From: Symbiodinium natans
Lineage: Eukaryota > Sar > Dinophyceae > Suessiales > Symbiodiniaceae
Reading direction: 5' to 3'
Assembly: GCA_905221605.1 (NCBI GenBank)
Contig: CAJNDS010002151.1
Span: forward strand, 477,501 to 541,500
Length of the DNA stretch: 64,000 nt
How positions within the stretch are numbered: the stretch's first letter is position 1; each line of letters starts with the position of its first letter. The notes beneath the pieces are model-generated. The model saw only the letters and a list, made by a program, of their open reading frames with translations. It did not search any database and had not been told where the DNA came from. A program made the translations under genes and the position numbers. Below, in pieces: positions 28,796-40,435 of the stretch.

Positions 28796-31700
28796 ATGAC
28801 GGCCATGGCGTCCGAGATCGGGCTGTCAACCCGGTTGTGGCAGTGGCTCTTGTTCTCCCCAGGGCCCTTCTACTTCTATCCCTGGAAGTCCATAGCGAAC
28901 CACATCGCTGGGGACTCCTACGCCCCTCGGATGAGTCCTTGAGTTCGGATCACCGACCTTTGTCTTAATGTGCAAGAAGGGATGCCTCAAGTATTCTGAC
29001 AAGATGATTGCCTCGGAGTTGAGGGTTTAGGGTTTGGGGTTTTGGATGTTGGGTACATTGCATGGGACCCTATCATGCCTTTCAGTGTTTTGTAGGATGG
29101 GCTTTCAGGTCGCTGGTGCATGGGCGGAATCTGCTGAGCATCCCGAAGCCGCAAAATGACTAAGCCCCCAAAACGCCCTAAACCGGTAAATTCCACACCC
29201 GAAAGTGCAGGGTTAAGGAATTTAGGATGTAGGGTTTAGGGTTTAGGGCTTCAAAGCCATGGAGCTTAAACCACTACAGGTTCATTTCTCCCCCCCCACC
29301 CCCGGCCCCAGGCCATTGGCTACCGACATTTTGTGGCGGGGCATTACGGGCGCATCAACCTGGCCCTTCACTGCGTGGCGCTCTTCATCCAAACGTTTGG
29401 TAATTTCAGGTTGCTGGAGCCTTGGCAGCAACTTGGGTTTAGGGTTTCACTAGGATGTATGCTGCCATGGTTCCGTAGAAACAATCATGACCCCGAAACA
29501 CTACGGAGGAACGATGCATGTGTGTGTGGTCCCTTATTGGGTTCAAGAGGATTATGTTTTTGTTTGTCAAAGTGTTTCATAGCCCGATTCAGGAACACCT
29601 GGACAGGCTGCTTTTCTCCAAGGCAGCTTGCCTAACTTGGAGAAATGTTGAGCTGTTTGGCTTCGCTTGCTGATTTTCTGGGAGTAATAGACCTCAGCCT
29701 TTCCATGCTTCCTGGCTGCTAACTTTACCCCAGAACTACCCCCGAAATCTTGCTAAATATCCCTAAACAGCCCTAAATTCTCATCTTGTTCTGCCCTGCA
29801 AAAATCTTCAAAGCCGAGGTTGGGGTCCTAAGCTTTGGGTCTGTGGTGGCCTGGGTGGCCAGCCTTGCCTCGTCACCCGCACCCGCCCTCGCGCGGCTGG
29901 CCAGCTGCGGCTCCCTCTGCTTCGCCTTCCAGCTCCTTATGCACTAAACCGACTGAACAACTCTACACCCTAACCCTAAACCCAAACCCTAGACCCAGGT
30001 AGGCTTGTCGAAAAACTGCTACACTCCCTCGTTTGGTTTCAGAGGGCTACTAATCTCCTTCTGGGGTTTAAGAGAGTCCTATTTCAGAAAGCCAGGCGGT
30101 TTTGTGGGGGCCAACCAAGAAAAGCCACCAAAGGGTGCTGCCTTCGAGTACATATATGTGCTTTGGTCTAGGGATTAGGGTTTAGGATTTAGGTTTTAGG
30201 GTTTAGGGTTCACGAAACCCTACACACCCCAAACCCTCTGCTTCAGTATTGCTTAGAGCAGCATGGGGAGAAAAAAAGTCGGTTCCCTTGTCCGCCCCTT
30301 TAAACCAAAAAAAGCGCACCCTTTTTACTCCTAAGTTACCCCTAACCCCTAACCCCTAACCCCTAACCCTAAACCCTAAACCCTAAACCCTAAACCCTAA
30401 ACCCCCTGAGTCACCAAGGTTGGCGCCCTACGCCACGGTGGAGAGCTTCGAGCTGGCGACGCCTGGGGCCATGGCTCTGGTTCTGCCCCTTGCGGCGTTT
30501 TGGGGTTTGGGGTTTAGGGTTGAGGGTTTAGGGTTCAGGGCTACCTTGAGCTAATCATGCAGCTTATGATTAGTGAGCTCATGGGCCCTGTGAATTTGTA
30601 GGCCCCAAACCCTCAACCCTAAACCCTAAACCCTAAACCCTGAACCTACACTAGGGGTTCATGTCAAGGACCTGGGCACAGGCCACCGCGAAGCGCCCCA
30701 TCAGCAACCGGGCCTATGCCAAGGGACTCGTGCTCATGGCTGGCTGGTATGCAGGCTGGGGGTTAGAGTTCAGGGTTTAGGGTCTAGGGTCTAGGGTTTA
30801 GGGTTTAGGGTTCAGGGCTAGGGTTTGGGGTTTAGGGTTTAGGGCTCAGGGTTCAGGCTGGACGCTCCTTCGCCGGATGTGCGGGAAGAGGCTAGAGGAC
30901 CAGAAGGTCCGCATCCGCTGTGCGGTGATTAGCTTCCTCAGCTTCCTAGCGATGCAGAAGAACCCAGTGACACCCGTGGCTAGGTAGGCGCCTGGGATGT
31001 GTTATACTTTCCGTTCTCCCTGAGAAAACCCTAAGCCCTAAACCCTAAGTCTTGGGTTCACCAAGATCATCTGCAATAGCCCTAAACCCTAAACCCTAAA
31101 CCCCAAACCCTAAACCCTAAACCCTAAACCGCCTCCGAGGTCGTGGTTCTTGGCTCACTTCTGTGTCGTTTGGCTTCCATCCTCACCGATGACCCGGTTC
31201 TCTACTACCTCGGCTGCTGGGTTTAGGGTTTAGGGTTTAGGGTTTAGGGTTTAGGGTTTAGGGTTTAGGGTTTAGGGTTTAGGGTTTAGGGTTTAGGGTT
31301 TAGGGTTTAGGGTTTGGGGTGCTCTTTTCATTGATGCTTTGGGTGCAGGTCTCAGATCTGCTGAGACAGCAGCAGCCGCTTCCTTCTTGATTGCAAGCAC
31401 GAAGACTCCTACACACAAGAGCCCTATAACCTCACTTCCACAAATGTATGGCAGGTATTTTCCTACATTGACTTACTTTGCCAACAGAACTCTAATTTTC
31501 TTGGGTAGTAATTTAGCAAGAATATTACAATTTGAGCTGTTTGTTCCTTGGTTATTGGAGAACTACCATGTGAGTAAGGAACCCACCCCAGAAGATGAAA
31601 CATATTCTTCCTTATAAGGGTAATATGCGGGTTATCATCTTTCATACTTCTTGGGTTCTTAAGCAAATCGTGGAGAAGTAAGTTTAAATTGAAGAGACCC

Positions 31701-32634
31701 TAAACCCTAAACCCTAAGTTTTACTGTCTCCGAGGTTTCGCCTTCACGGGGTCCCTCTTCCAGGGCATCGCCCACAACCTCACGGCCGAGGAGGCCACAC
31801 TGAAGGCCCTGGAGCGCCAAGGTGCCACCCGAAACCCTAAACCCTAAACCCTAGGGCCCTAACGCCTAAACCCTGCATCTGGGGGTTCCCTTAATTTGGT
31901 TCTCTTGGATGGGCAGCTTCTCTAGCATAGGCCCTCATGGCTAGCGCACCCCGAGATGATTTAGAGTACTGACCACTTAGGGCTCTCAGAATTTTCAGGG
32001 CTTCTGGGATTCTTCTATGGCACACGTCTTCGGAGGGGGAGGTACTGCAGTCATCTCTTAGATCAGGCTCGCCCCATTGTTTGGGGGGGCGCATGCTCTT
32101 GGAACAGGAGCCCTATAAGCTGGTTTTTCCCTTCTGGGAGCATGCATGTTTTCTTTGTTTTTGAGGGTTTAGGGTTTAGGGTTTAGGGTTTAGGGTTTAG
32201 GGTTCTTGTCCGTGGTTGTTGTGGTATGAGGAGGCTACGAATAGCCCAAAGCAGGCCCACAGTCGCTATATTTTGTGCGCCTGCAGCCCTGGGCTTCTTC
32301 AGTTTCTTGATCCCTTTTTGGTTTAGGGTTTTTGGGTTTAGGTTTAGGGTTTGGCATTTCATCGCTTTTGTTCTTCCGTTCTCTCAAACACTGATGCCTG
32401 CCCTATATTTTCCCGGATTGCGCAGCTATGCTTCGATTTGGGGGGCACTTTGGGGCCGTAGGGTTTAAGGCCTAAACTCTAAACCCTGGACCCAAAACCC
32501 TAAACCTTAGGCACCCTGGTGCCCCCCTGGTCTGAGGTGAGCAGGCAAAGTTGCGGTACGAATGGGCGCACGTCACCTTCTTTCCAGCTCTCCTGTTCCA
32601 CGCCGTGCCGCGGGCGTGTTTTGAGAAAGCTTAA
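28796..32634 (+). CDS. DUF962 / Mpo1-like membrane protein
   Basis: Nine exons: 28796-28921, 29312-29418, 29833-29940, 30419-30496, 30669-30754, 30857-30978, 31140-31212, 31735-31821 and 32537-32634. Together they make 295 codons including the stop, with every joint in frame. Near residue 50 is the pattern F-x3-H-x4-N-x2-LH (FVAGHYGRINLALHCVALF), like the start of DUF962 proteins. A later YLGFAFTGSLFQGIAHNLTA segment carries a second conserved His, followed by EEATLKALERQ. Yeast Mpo1, a DUF962 protein, is an ER iron-dependent dioxygenase in 2-hydroxy fatty acid breakdown. Hydrophobic stretches fit a multipass protein. Donors are GC at six introns and GT at two (30497, 31822). The gene model is well supported by frame; the family call is by pattern and less sure. 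Confidence 0.7.
31219..31316 (+). repeat. TTTAGGG array in a DUF962-like gene intron
   Basis: About fourteen uniform TTTAGGG units begin six bases after the GC donor at 31213. Confidence 0.9.
31562..31675. mobile_element. TIR element (TTGCTTAAGAACCCC family) in an intron
   Basis: The left end is diverged (CTACCATGTGAGTAAGGAAC), the right end well kept (GGGTTCTTAAGCAAATCGTG), and the core has CCTTATAAGGG. It lies in the intron 31213-31734. Confidence 0.6.
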
Positions 32635-34910
32635 ACCCTAACCCTCAACCCTTAAACCCCTGAACCCCTAAACCCTAAAGCCTACACCCTACACCTAAAC
32701 CCCTAACCCTAACCCCTTAAGCCCCTGAAAACCCTTAACCTGAAACCCTGATCTTGGAGTGAGGTCTTCTTTTCAGGACTTCTACCAGAGACTTTAATTG
32801 CGAGCAGCCTTTGAAGCCTAAGGGATGGAGATGTGAACCTAAGCCTCAAAAACGCGCAGAGCCGATTAGGGTTTAGGGATTATACTCTAGAGTTTATAGT
32901 TTAGAGTGTATAGTCTGGTTTACAGATTATAGTTTGGTTTGTAGTTTATAGTTCATAGTTCTTAATTTCTAGTTTATGGCATATAGTTTGTTGTTTACAG
33001 TTTATAGGGTTTAGGGCTTCAAGGTTTAGGGATTGTAGGGTTCGCGGTTGAGGGTTCAGGGTTGATTGGGTTGATAGGGTTTACAGGGTTTATAGGGTTT
33101 GTAGGGTTTCGGGTATACGCCTGAAAGCAATACAGCTCCTCAACAAACCCCCTGCGACCCTCAGCCACCTTCAAAGTTTTTGAGCCTCGGGGTTTAGGGT
33201 TTCGGGTTTAGAGCCTCAAAAAGCGAACCTAACGCCTCTCAAACCCCCCAAACCCTGACTCCCCCGAAACCCCTCAACCCCAAACCCCCAAATCCCCAAA
33301 CCCAAGACAACCTCAACCCCAAGCCCACAAAACCTTAAAACCCTAACCCCCTAAACCCCAAAGCCCTAAACCCTAAACCCCAAACCCACAAACCAACCCC
33401 CTAAACCATAAACCCCCTAAGCCCCCGAAACCCCAAGGCCCTAAAGCCTCAAGACTTGTCAGGGTTTAGAGTTTAGGGTTTAGGGTTTAGGGTTTAGGGT
33501 TTAGGGTTTAGGGTGAGCTCAGGTGCAAGAGGCAGCCACTCGAAGTTGGAAGGCTTAGTGTCGGCGTGCTCGGGCAGCTTAGGGTTTAGGGTTTAGGCTT
33601 TAGGGTTTAGGGTTTAGGGTTTGGGGTTTAGGGTTTAGGGTTTAAGGTGAGCTCTCTTTAGTCTAAGGTCTACTTAATAGCTAGACATGGTTGGATCTAA
33701 GCTGATGATGCGTCACTGCCGCGCTTTGAGAAAAGAGCGCACGGTCGGACACTGTTTTGGCATCGGTTTAGGGGGTTCAGGGGTGGGGGGCGGCGAGGCG
33801 GCGGGGTATGTAGCCCAAGGTTCCCGAGTACTCCCTACTACTACCCCAAGAAGCTTCCCCAGGTACCTGCCCCCCATGACCCCCCGGGCTTGGGAGAAGT
33901 ATTGGCAGAAGACGTATGTGCCGAAGATGATTGACCGCATGTTCACTTTATGCTCTCCCTAAGCCCTAAACACAGAAGCACAAACTCCCGGACTTGACTG
34001 ACACAGTTGCTTGCCCCGTCCTAGCCCGGCTGGGTTTCAGGAAGTTCTGTCCCCTGTTGTGAGTAGAGTTGCAAGGGCCAATTCGGTTTCGAGCATTCGA
34101 ACTTGAGCTACAAAGTCCTGTACTTATGCTTAGTATGTTGGGGGCCCTCCACGTGCATGTACACTGAAACCTATAACCTTAGGACCCAGAGTAGGCCCTT
34201 ATTTCCAGGGTGAAAGGGCACCCTTCTATTCCTACGTGCCTAAACCCTAAGCCCTAAACCCTAAATTCTAAACCCCAAACCCTAACCGTAAACCCCAAAC
34301 CCCAAACCCTAAACCCTAAACGCGCGGAAATCTGCGGTGCAGGACCTTGACGGCGGCACAGTGGAGCAGTGCCTGGATCGGCTGCAGGCTCGAAAAGCGC
34401 TTAAGGGGATCCGTGTATGTTTCTTTTGAGGATCTGGGGTTTGAAGATCTGGGGTTTAGGGTTTAGGGTTTAGGGTTTAGGGTTTAGGGTTTAGGGTTTA
34501 GGGTTTAGGGTTTAGGGTTTAGGAACCCACTTGAAATCCTGAACCCTGAACCCTACAAACCCGACGCTGCAGCTCTGGGGGGGAACCCTAAACCCTAAAC
34601 CCTAAACCCTAAACCCTAAACCCTAAACCGGGAGGGGGAGTGTTTAGAAGCCGAGAAGCCCGCGGCTCGGTGTTGTCGCCTCGAAAGCTCGGGAAGCGTC
34701 GCGTGCTCGGATCTTGGGATTTACCTTTAGGGATTTGGGGGCTTAAGTTTCGTTTCGGGATTTTAGGGGCTTAAGGGGTCTTCTTAAGCGTTTTAGGGCT
34801 TAGGGTTATACTCGGAAACCTTGACACTCTTAGATGCCAGGCTTCCCAGGGCCCAAGGAGAAGAAACGGCTTACAGGGCCGTTGCTAGGGGAGCGCTCCC
34901 CTTCGAAGCC
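32635..34910. other. spacer between DUF962-like and tandem-repeat membrane genes
   Basis: Mostly decayed telomere-like repeats (32640-33470), including a TTATAGTTTA-rich stretch at 32880-33010, TTTAGGG arrays (33469-33510, 34450-34523), and GC-rich islands at 33700-33950 and 34344-34420. The last reads DLDGGTVEQCLDRLQARKAL from an AG at 34342-34343 and may be an exon of an unknown gene or of 5' sequence of the next one. Confidence 0.4.
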
Positions 34911-37900
34911 ATGGCCCACGGCAACTTGTCTGACTTAGGGTTTAGGGTTTAGGGTTTAGGGTTTAGGGTTTAGGGTTTAGGGTTTAGGGTTTAGAGTTTA
35001 GGGTTTAGGGTTTAGGGTTCATCCCAGGCAACTTGTCTGACTTCATCTTTCTGGCCCTGCTGGGGGTCACTGTGCAGTGGCTGGCCTACCCGGGGACCCT
35101 CTTCGAAGATGTGGGCCCTTTGAAGGCCTTGCAACGCCAAAACCCGCCTAGACCCTCAAAACTTAAGAGCCCTAAACCCTAAACCCTAAACCCTAAACCC
35201 TAAACCCTAAACCCCTAGGCGTTAAGAACCCCCCCAGCCCTCAACTCTCACCAGGCATACCTTATGGTTATATGCATCCTCTTAGGGAGCACCCAGGGGA
35301 CCAAATGAATCCTATGATAGGGGTCGTGTACCCTATACTACCCTCAACCCTAGAAACCCTATAATAGGAGTCGTATTGGGGTTTCGGAAATTAGGGGTAC
35401 CTTGTTGGGGTCTTCACTATAAGGGAATCCTACCCCTTATTTTCGTAAACCCCCATATACGTACGGTCGAGTACCCTAAACCCTAAACCGGGCACCCCAT
35501 GTAGGCCCTGTGCAGCCTCCTGAGGCACAGTTCAAGTCAGCGAGTCCGGACATGACTGCCCTCATCAAGTTGGGTGGGGGCCTGCTCCTCGATGTCTGTC
35601 TTGGGGTTTAGGGTTTAGGGCTAGGTTTTAGAGTTTAGAGTTTTGGGTTTTGGGTTTCGGGTTTAGGGTTTGTCACCTTTTCCCCCCCCCCCCTCTCTCT
35701 CTCTCTGTCTCTGTCTCTGTTTGAGAAAGTGTTATTCATTTACTACATTTGTACTCCCGAACATTCGAAAGACACAACGTATACCCTCTTCCCTTCAAGT
35801 ATTGGCACTTAAAAATAGAGACCTTGTCGCCAGTATACAGCGGCAGAATATCACGGCACCCCCTCCAAGCCCTGGACCCTGAACCCGAAACCCCTAAACC
35901 CTGCCCTAAACCCTAAACCCCAAACCCTAAACCCTAAACCCTAAACCCTAAACACCTCCGCGCAGCGGAGGCTCCTGTTCCTCGGCATGATCTTCTCGGG
36001 GGTGAGTTGGAACCCAGCCACGAAGCTGATAGAGAGCTTTGTTTTTACTATTTGTTGTTCTTGTGCTCTTTCCTCTTTTTGTTTTGTTTTTGGGGGGACT
36101 ATTTGTTGTTCCTATTATCTCTCTTTTTTTTTGGGGGGGGGGGGGGGGGGGTGGTTAGGTTTGGGTTTTTTGCGCCTGCTGCAGAGTGACTCAGGGTTTC
36201 AGGCATACTGGGCTTAGGCTGCTCTCTCTGGTGTCGGCAGTTGGGGTTCCAGCTTTGGGGACAGGGTCTTGAGAGGTTCTTTGGCTCCCGAACCCTAAAC
36301 CCTAAGCCCTAAGCCTTATAAGCCTCAAGCCCTATAAGCACCCGAAACCCCTAAACCTTAAGACCCATGAAGTAAAGAGAAAGTTACATCGGAAGCTGAG
36401 TCTCCCTAAACCCTAAACCTTAATTATAAACCCTAAACCCTAAACCCTAAACCCTAAACCCTAAACTGAGGGTTTTCAACTCTAGGCTTCTCCTCATCAT
36501 CTAGACCCAGGCCCCCTTGGAACCGCTAGAGAATTGTCGTTTGGGATGTTCAGGGTTTAGGGTTTAGGGTTTAGGGTTTAGGGTTTAGGGTCCCTTCTAC
36601 TAACAGTCCTTAGTAGGGGTTTTTATAGGGGCTACTATAATCCCTATTATGCGGGGAACGTCCCAAGCGCTACATAATTATGGAAACTCGGTGCAGGGTT
36701 TACGGCTCAGGCCGAGCAAGGGCCTGCGTTTCGGGATTACATATAGTGAAAACACGAAAAACCGCGTTTCCTGGTTTTGTTTTGCTCCCGCTTTTCGCAT
36801 TTATTTATGACCTTTGTGAGGGTGCTCTTTGCTACATAAGCCTCTTTTAAAGGAGTGCTGTCACTGTACCCCAGCTAGCCCCTTCGAAGCAAACAGGCCC
36901 CCGATTTTGGACGGCCACTTTACGTTCGAGTCTTTGTAGGGCACATTCAAGGGGCGCGATTTTGACGCATGACAAAGCTTTTGCCCCTAAACCCTGGGAC
37001 CCTAATTTTGGACCCGGTTTTCAGAGGCCCCCCTTGCATTGATGAGGGTTGCCCGCAATCATGCGAAGTTCGCGGCCCGGGGATGAAGGACGGGGGGCCG
37101 GGGAGCCCAAAACTCAAAATAGTTTTGAGTGAGAAGCTCGGAATTTTCTGGTGCCCGGCTTGATTAACATTCCATTCTAAATTTCTTTACGAAACAAGCA
37201 TCCCAACATTTTTCTAAGGGAGTAGCCCACGAGCTGCCGTAATTCGCTTTAGTCAATTGTTTCGGTTACCCGCATTAGTCCGCAGCCCCCCTGGCCAGGG
37301 AGCTACAAAGCCTCGAAAGCTTAGACCCTCAAGCTTCAAGGCTTCCCCTCAACCCTCGACCCCTACCCGCCTCACCCCCAGACCCCACCCACCTTATAGA
37401 GGATCCGCGAAAACACTATAATTGCTTGGGGGGGAGGGGGGGGCGGGTGGTGGCCTATACGAAACCGGGTCCCACATTAAACCATTCGGCCTGGGTTGTG
37501 TTGCAAGAAGACAGGGCATGGGAGACTGTGTTCTCACAACGCCGCACACCTGAGGTGAACGGAAAGATGGCAGGCTTCGGGGCCTTCATCACCATGGGCT
37601 ACTCCGTCTACAGCGCCTTTAAGGCGGATGGCGATGTCTTCATCCCGCGCCCGCTCTATGCGTATGCAGGCGTGGTCCTCCTCGGTGCGTTGCACATCTT
37701 CGCGTTTCCCTCCAACCCCCTCCCGGAGAAGACGACCGAGGTCAAGAACAACCATGGCAACTTCTCAGACCTCGCCGCCCTTAGCTTGCTTGGGGTGGCC
37801 TTGTCCTGGTACTTCTACCCGGAGCATCTCTTTCAAGATTCTTGGCAGCCCAGTGGTACCCTTTACCCTTTTTGTTGGTTATGGGTTCCCTTATCAAGTA

Positions 37901-40019
37901 ACCAACCCAAAAAGGGATGTCCTTATTACAATATGGGGCCCTAAACCCTAAACCCTAAACCCTAAACCCTAAACCCTAAACCCTAAACCCTAAACCCTAA
38001 ACCCTAAACCCTGAACCCCCTTTTTGTTGGTTAAAAAAAGGGTGCCCTTATTATAAGATGGTCACCTGGGCTACCAAGGATTTGGGCCCCTTGAAGGCCC
38101 AGTTCAGCAGCAAGTCCCCTGATCTGACCACGCTGATGAACTTCGTCGCCGGGCTCATGGTCATCATTGCCCTGATGCTATCCGGCGTGAAGTGGTGCCC
38201 TCGCCAGCAAACCCTTGAAAGTGTTAAGGGTTTAGGGTTTAGGGTTTGCTGTGATAGGGCGTAGATGCTGTGAAGGTTAGGCTTTGGAACAAGCTCGAAA
38301 GCTTGTGAGGCGCGAAGAGCAGATTTGGCCTGGCCATCTCACACTTTTCTCCCACCCCACGCTGCCCGAGGCGGCAAAGCCACCCAAACCTATTCCTTTT
38401 AGGGTTTAGGCCTAAACTCAAGCCAACTGCTTACTTTCCATAAAACTTCTTCATTCCGTCACGGCCCAGCCCAGAAGGGCCCAAGGGGGCCCAGGGGGGC
38501 TCCGCTCCAGTACCATACCCATCGTGGGTGCTACCGAACCTCCGAGCTGTGGGAGGCGGGCGAACGAGCTGGGTCGACTTGCGCCATCGAGGTCGAGGGG
38601 CTGAGGTGCCGCTCCCCAACGGGCGGCCTAGGCTTTGAGTTTAGGGGAAATTCCCCTATAGTTCCCTATTAAGAGGAAGACGGGTCATTGCAACTGTGGA
38701 CCACAATCTCGGGGTGAGCTTTAGGGTTCAGGGTTTACGATTTAGGGTTTGGGGTTATTCGTTTAAACATACATGTTCTTCTTATGCCTTGTACAGTAGC
38801 ACGGTAGCAATAACAGTGGCACTACCTTCAGCAGGGTGGTGCTGTGTGTTCTTTTTGCTTGCTTGTTTCTGGCGGCAGGTTTAGGATGCTTGGATGCAAC
38901 TCCAATACCCTAAGCCCTAACCTTGAGCCATTTAAGCCCTAAACTCCCCCAACCTAACGGGTTTTTGGCACGCCTGGGTCCTAGGTTGAGGGCTGCTAGC
39001 TAAGTATGGCGGGCATGGTTGGCTACTAAATACGGGGAGCAAAAACATGAAACCCTAAACGGCCCTAAACCCCAAACCCTAAATTAAAAAGTAGGCCGTA
39101 AACATGGGGATCCTAAACCCGGAACCCCTAAAAAAGAGCGAGCCGCAAAAAAACATAAGCCCTAAACCCCAAAACCCTAAACCACCTTTAGACCCCAAAA
39201 CCTGCGAAACGCACCGCCCCCAATCCCGAAACTCCAAGCCCCAAACCCCAAACCCCAACCCCAAACCCTAAACCTTAAACCCCCCAAACCCTCAACCCCC
39301 CCCCGTTTCTTTTGGCCGCCAGGAACCCCATCAACGGCAAGATGGGCGGGTTTGGTGGCTTCCTGGCCGCTGGCTACACGGCTTACAGCACCTATGCAGC
39401 GGACAAGGCCACATGCTTGGGGTTTAGGGTTTAGGGTTTGGGGTTAGGGGTTGTCGGGTTTCGGGTTTCGGGCTTGGGGTTCAGGGTTTAGGGTTTAGGA
39501 TTTGGGGTTTAGGGTTTACAGTTCAGGTGAATGCGTCAGCCCCTAGCATGTTTACAATCATCTGGAAACGCAGACAGTGGCGCTGGAACGCTGGGGTGAC
39601 AATAGTTCTACAGTATCAAATCTCTCCAAAACCCTTATTGAACCCGAACCTCACCAGGGCACAATCCCTGAGACTCCAATACTCTACGGGTTCGATTTGT
39701 GGTTGTTTTGTTTGCCAGAATGCCTTACTATGAATCGGCCGGGGAAATCCTTCGAAGTAGTTGATCAAAAAATGCCTGTTCCCCCATGTTTCCTTTTGCC
39801 CATAAAAGTCCTGCAGAAACTCCCAAAGGACGAAAGGCCTAAACCCTATAAACCCATGTGTTAGGGCTTGGGCCTCCTGGAAACGCCCCCTGACAGGAGG
39901 TATTCGTCCCCCGCTTGTTCTACGCCTACTCCCTGGTGATCTTTCTCGGGGCGCTGCACATCTTTGCCTTTCCCTCCAACCCGCTGATCAAAAAGAAGAA
40001 GGATGGCAAGAAAGAATGA
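34911..40019 (+). CDS. unrecognised membrane protein made of two tandem repeats
   Basis: Eight exons: 34911-34920, 35028-35125, 35525-35583, 35971-36016, 37555-37836, 38079-38194, 39323-39407 and 39897-40019. They total 819 nt, exactly 272 codons plus stop, and the reading frame holds at every joint. Residues 1-138 and 139-272 are homologous: HGNLSDFIFLALLGV with HGNFSDLAALSLLGV; GPLKAQFKSASPDMTAL with GPLKAQFSSKSPDLTTL; FSGVSWNP with LSGVKWNP; NGKMAGFGAF with NGKMGGFGGF; LGALHIFAFPSNP in both. Each half has about three or four hydrophobic segments and a PSNP turn; the end is lysine-rich (KKKKDGKKE). I know no family with this pattern; it could be specific to dinoflagellates or alveolates. 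Donors are GC at five introns, GA at 37837, and GT at 38195. Almost no intron is shared between the halves. The gene is near certain; the function is unknown. Confidence 0.85.
34920..35043 (+). repeat. intron flanked by a 17-bp direct repeat of exon sequence
   Basis: GGCAACTTGTCTGACTT occurs at 34920-34936 and again at 35027-35043. Between the copies lies an array of TTTAGGG units ending CATCCCA. The reading frame HGNLSD is restored by splicing from the GC at 34921 to the AG at 35026-35027, both within or touching the repeats. The second half of the same gene has the homologous HGNFSD uninterrupted (37753-37767). This is the structure expected of an insertion with target-site duplication that is spliced out. 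Confidence 0.9.
37841..38078. mobile_element. intron-forming TIR element, CTTGGCAGCCCAG / CTGGGCTACCAAG ends, GATT duplication
   Basis: The element begins CTTGGCAGCCCAGTGGTACC and ends GGTCACCTGGGCTACCAAG. It is bounded by GATT on both sides (37837-37840, 38079-38082). Removing element plus one GATT restores the reading LFQDLGPLK, matching LFEDVGPLK in the other half of the protein, where there is no intron. The donor used is GA of the left GATT and the acceptor is the AG that ends the element. It carries a CCCTAAA array inside. Copies at 49192-49348 and about 59339-59579. Confidence 0.85.
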
Positions 40020-40328
40020 GGCATGCGCAGGATCGCCACAATTTTGAGAGCAGCTCTGGGAAAGCCTGTGGAGGTTAAGTATGTCTATAGCCCACTAAGG
40101 AATTAGTTCTATAATTTATTCATATAATGTGTATTCAAAAAAACTCAAGGGAATATGCAACGTATGTATGTTTATTAAGGCTCTAAGGGGAGTGTGGTCT
40201 AGGTCTAGGTGCTTGACCTGCAGCCTGCGCTGGGTACGCTAGGGTGGCGAGGCACAGGGGCCCCCCCTGGCTCCACGCGCGGGGCGCATGCCATACTGCA
40301 GTTTCCTGGCATGCGTGAGGCTGAGAAT

Positions 40329-40435
40329 CTACTACTTGCTTAAGAACCTCCCCCAAAAAATATAGTAATCCTTATAGTACCCTTATAAGGAAGAAAATGT
40401 TGGTGTTTTGGGGGATTCTTAAGCATTGGGTAGTA
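40329..40435. mobile_element. TIR element (TTGCTTAAGAACC family)
   Basis: CTACTACTTGCTTAAGAACC at the left and GGATTCTTAAGCATTGGGTAG at the right, core CCCTTATAAGG. It lies just after the membrane-protein gene. Confidence 0.7.

Noticed and set aside
29400-29412. GT donor at 29400 in the DUF962-like gene
   Set aside because: Ending the exon at the GC donor 29419 gives the reading NFRLLDFGSVVAW and makes the whole gene sum to an exact codon number, which the GT site does not.
33687-33962. ORF ending WEKYWQKTYVPKMIDRMF
   Set aside because: The stretch looks protein-like but has no neighbours that join in frame and no known motif; left as an unassigned island.
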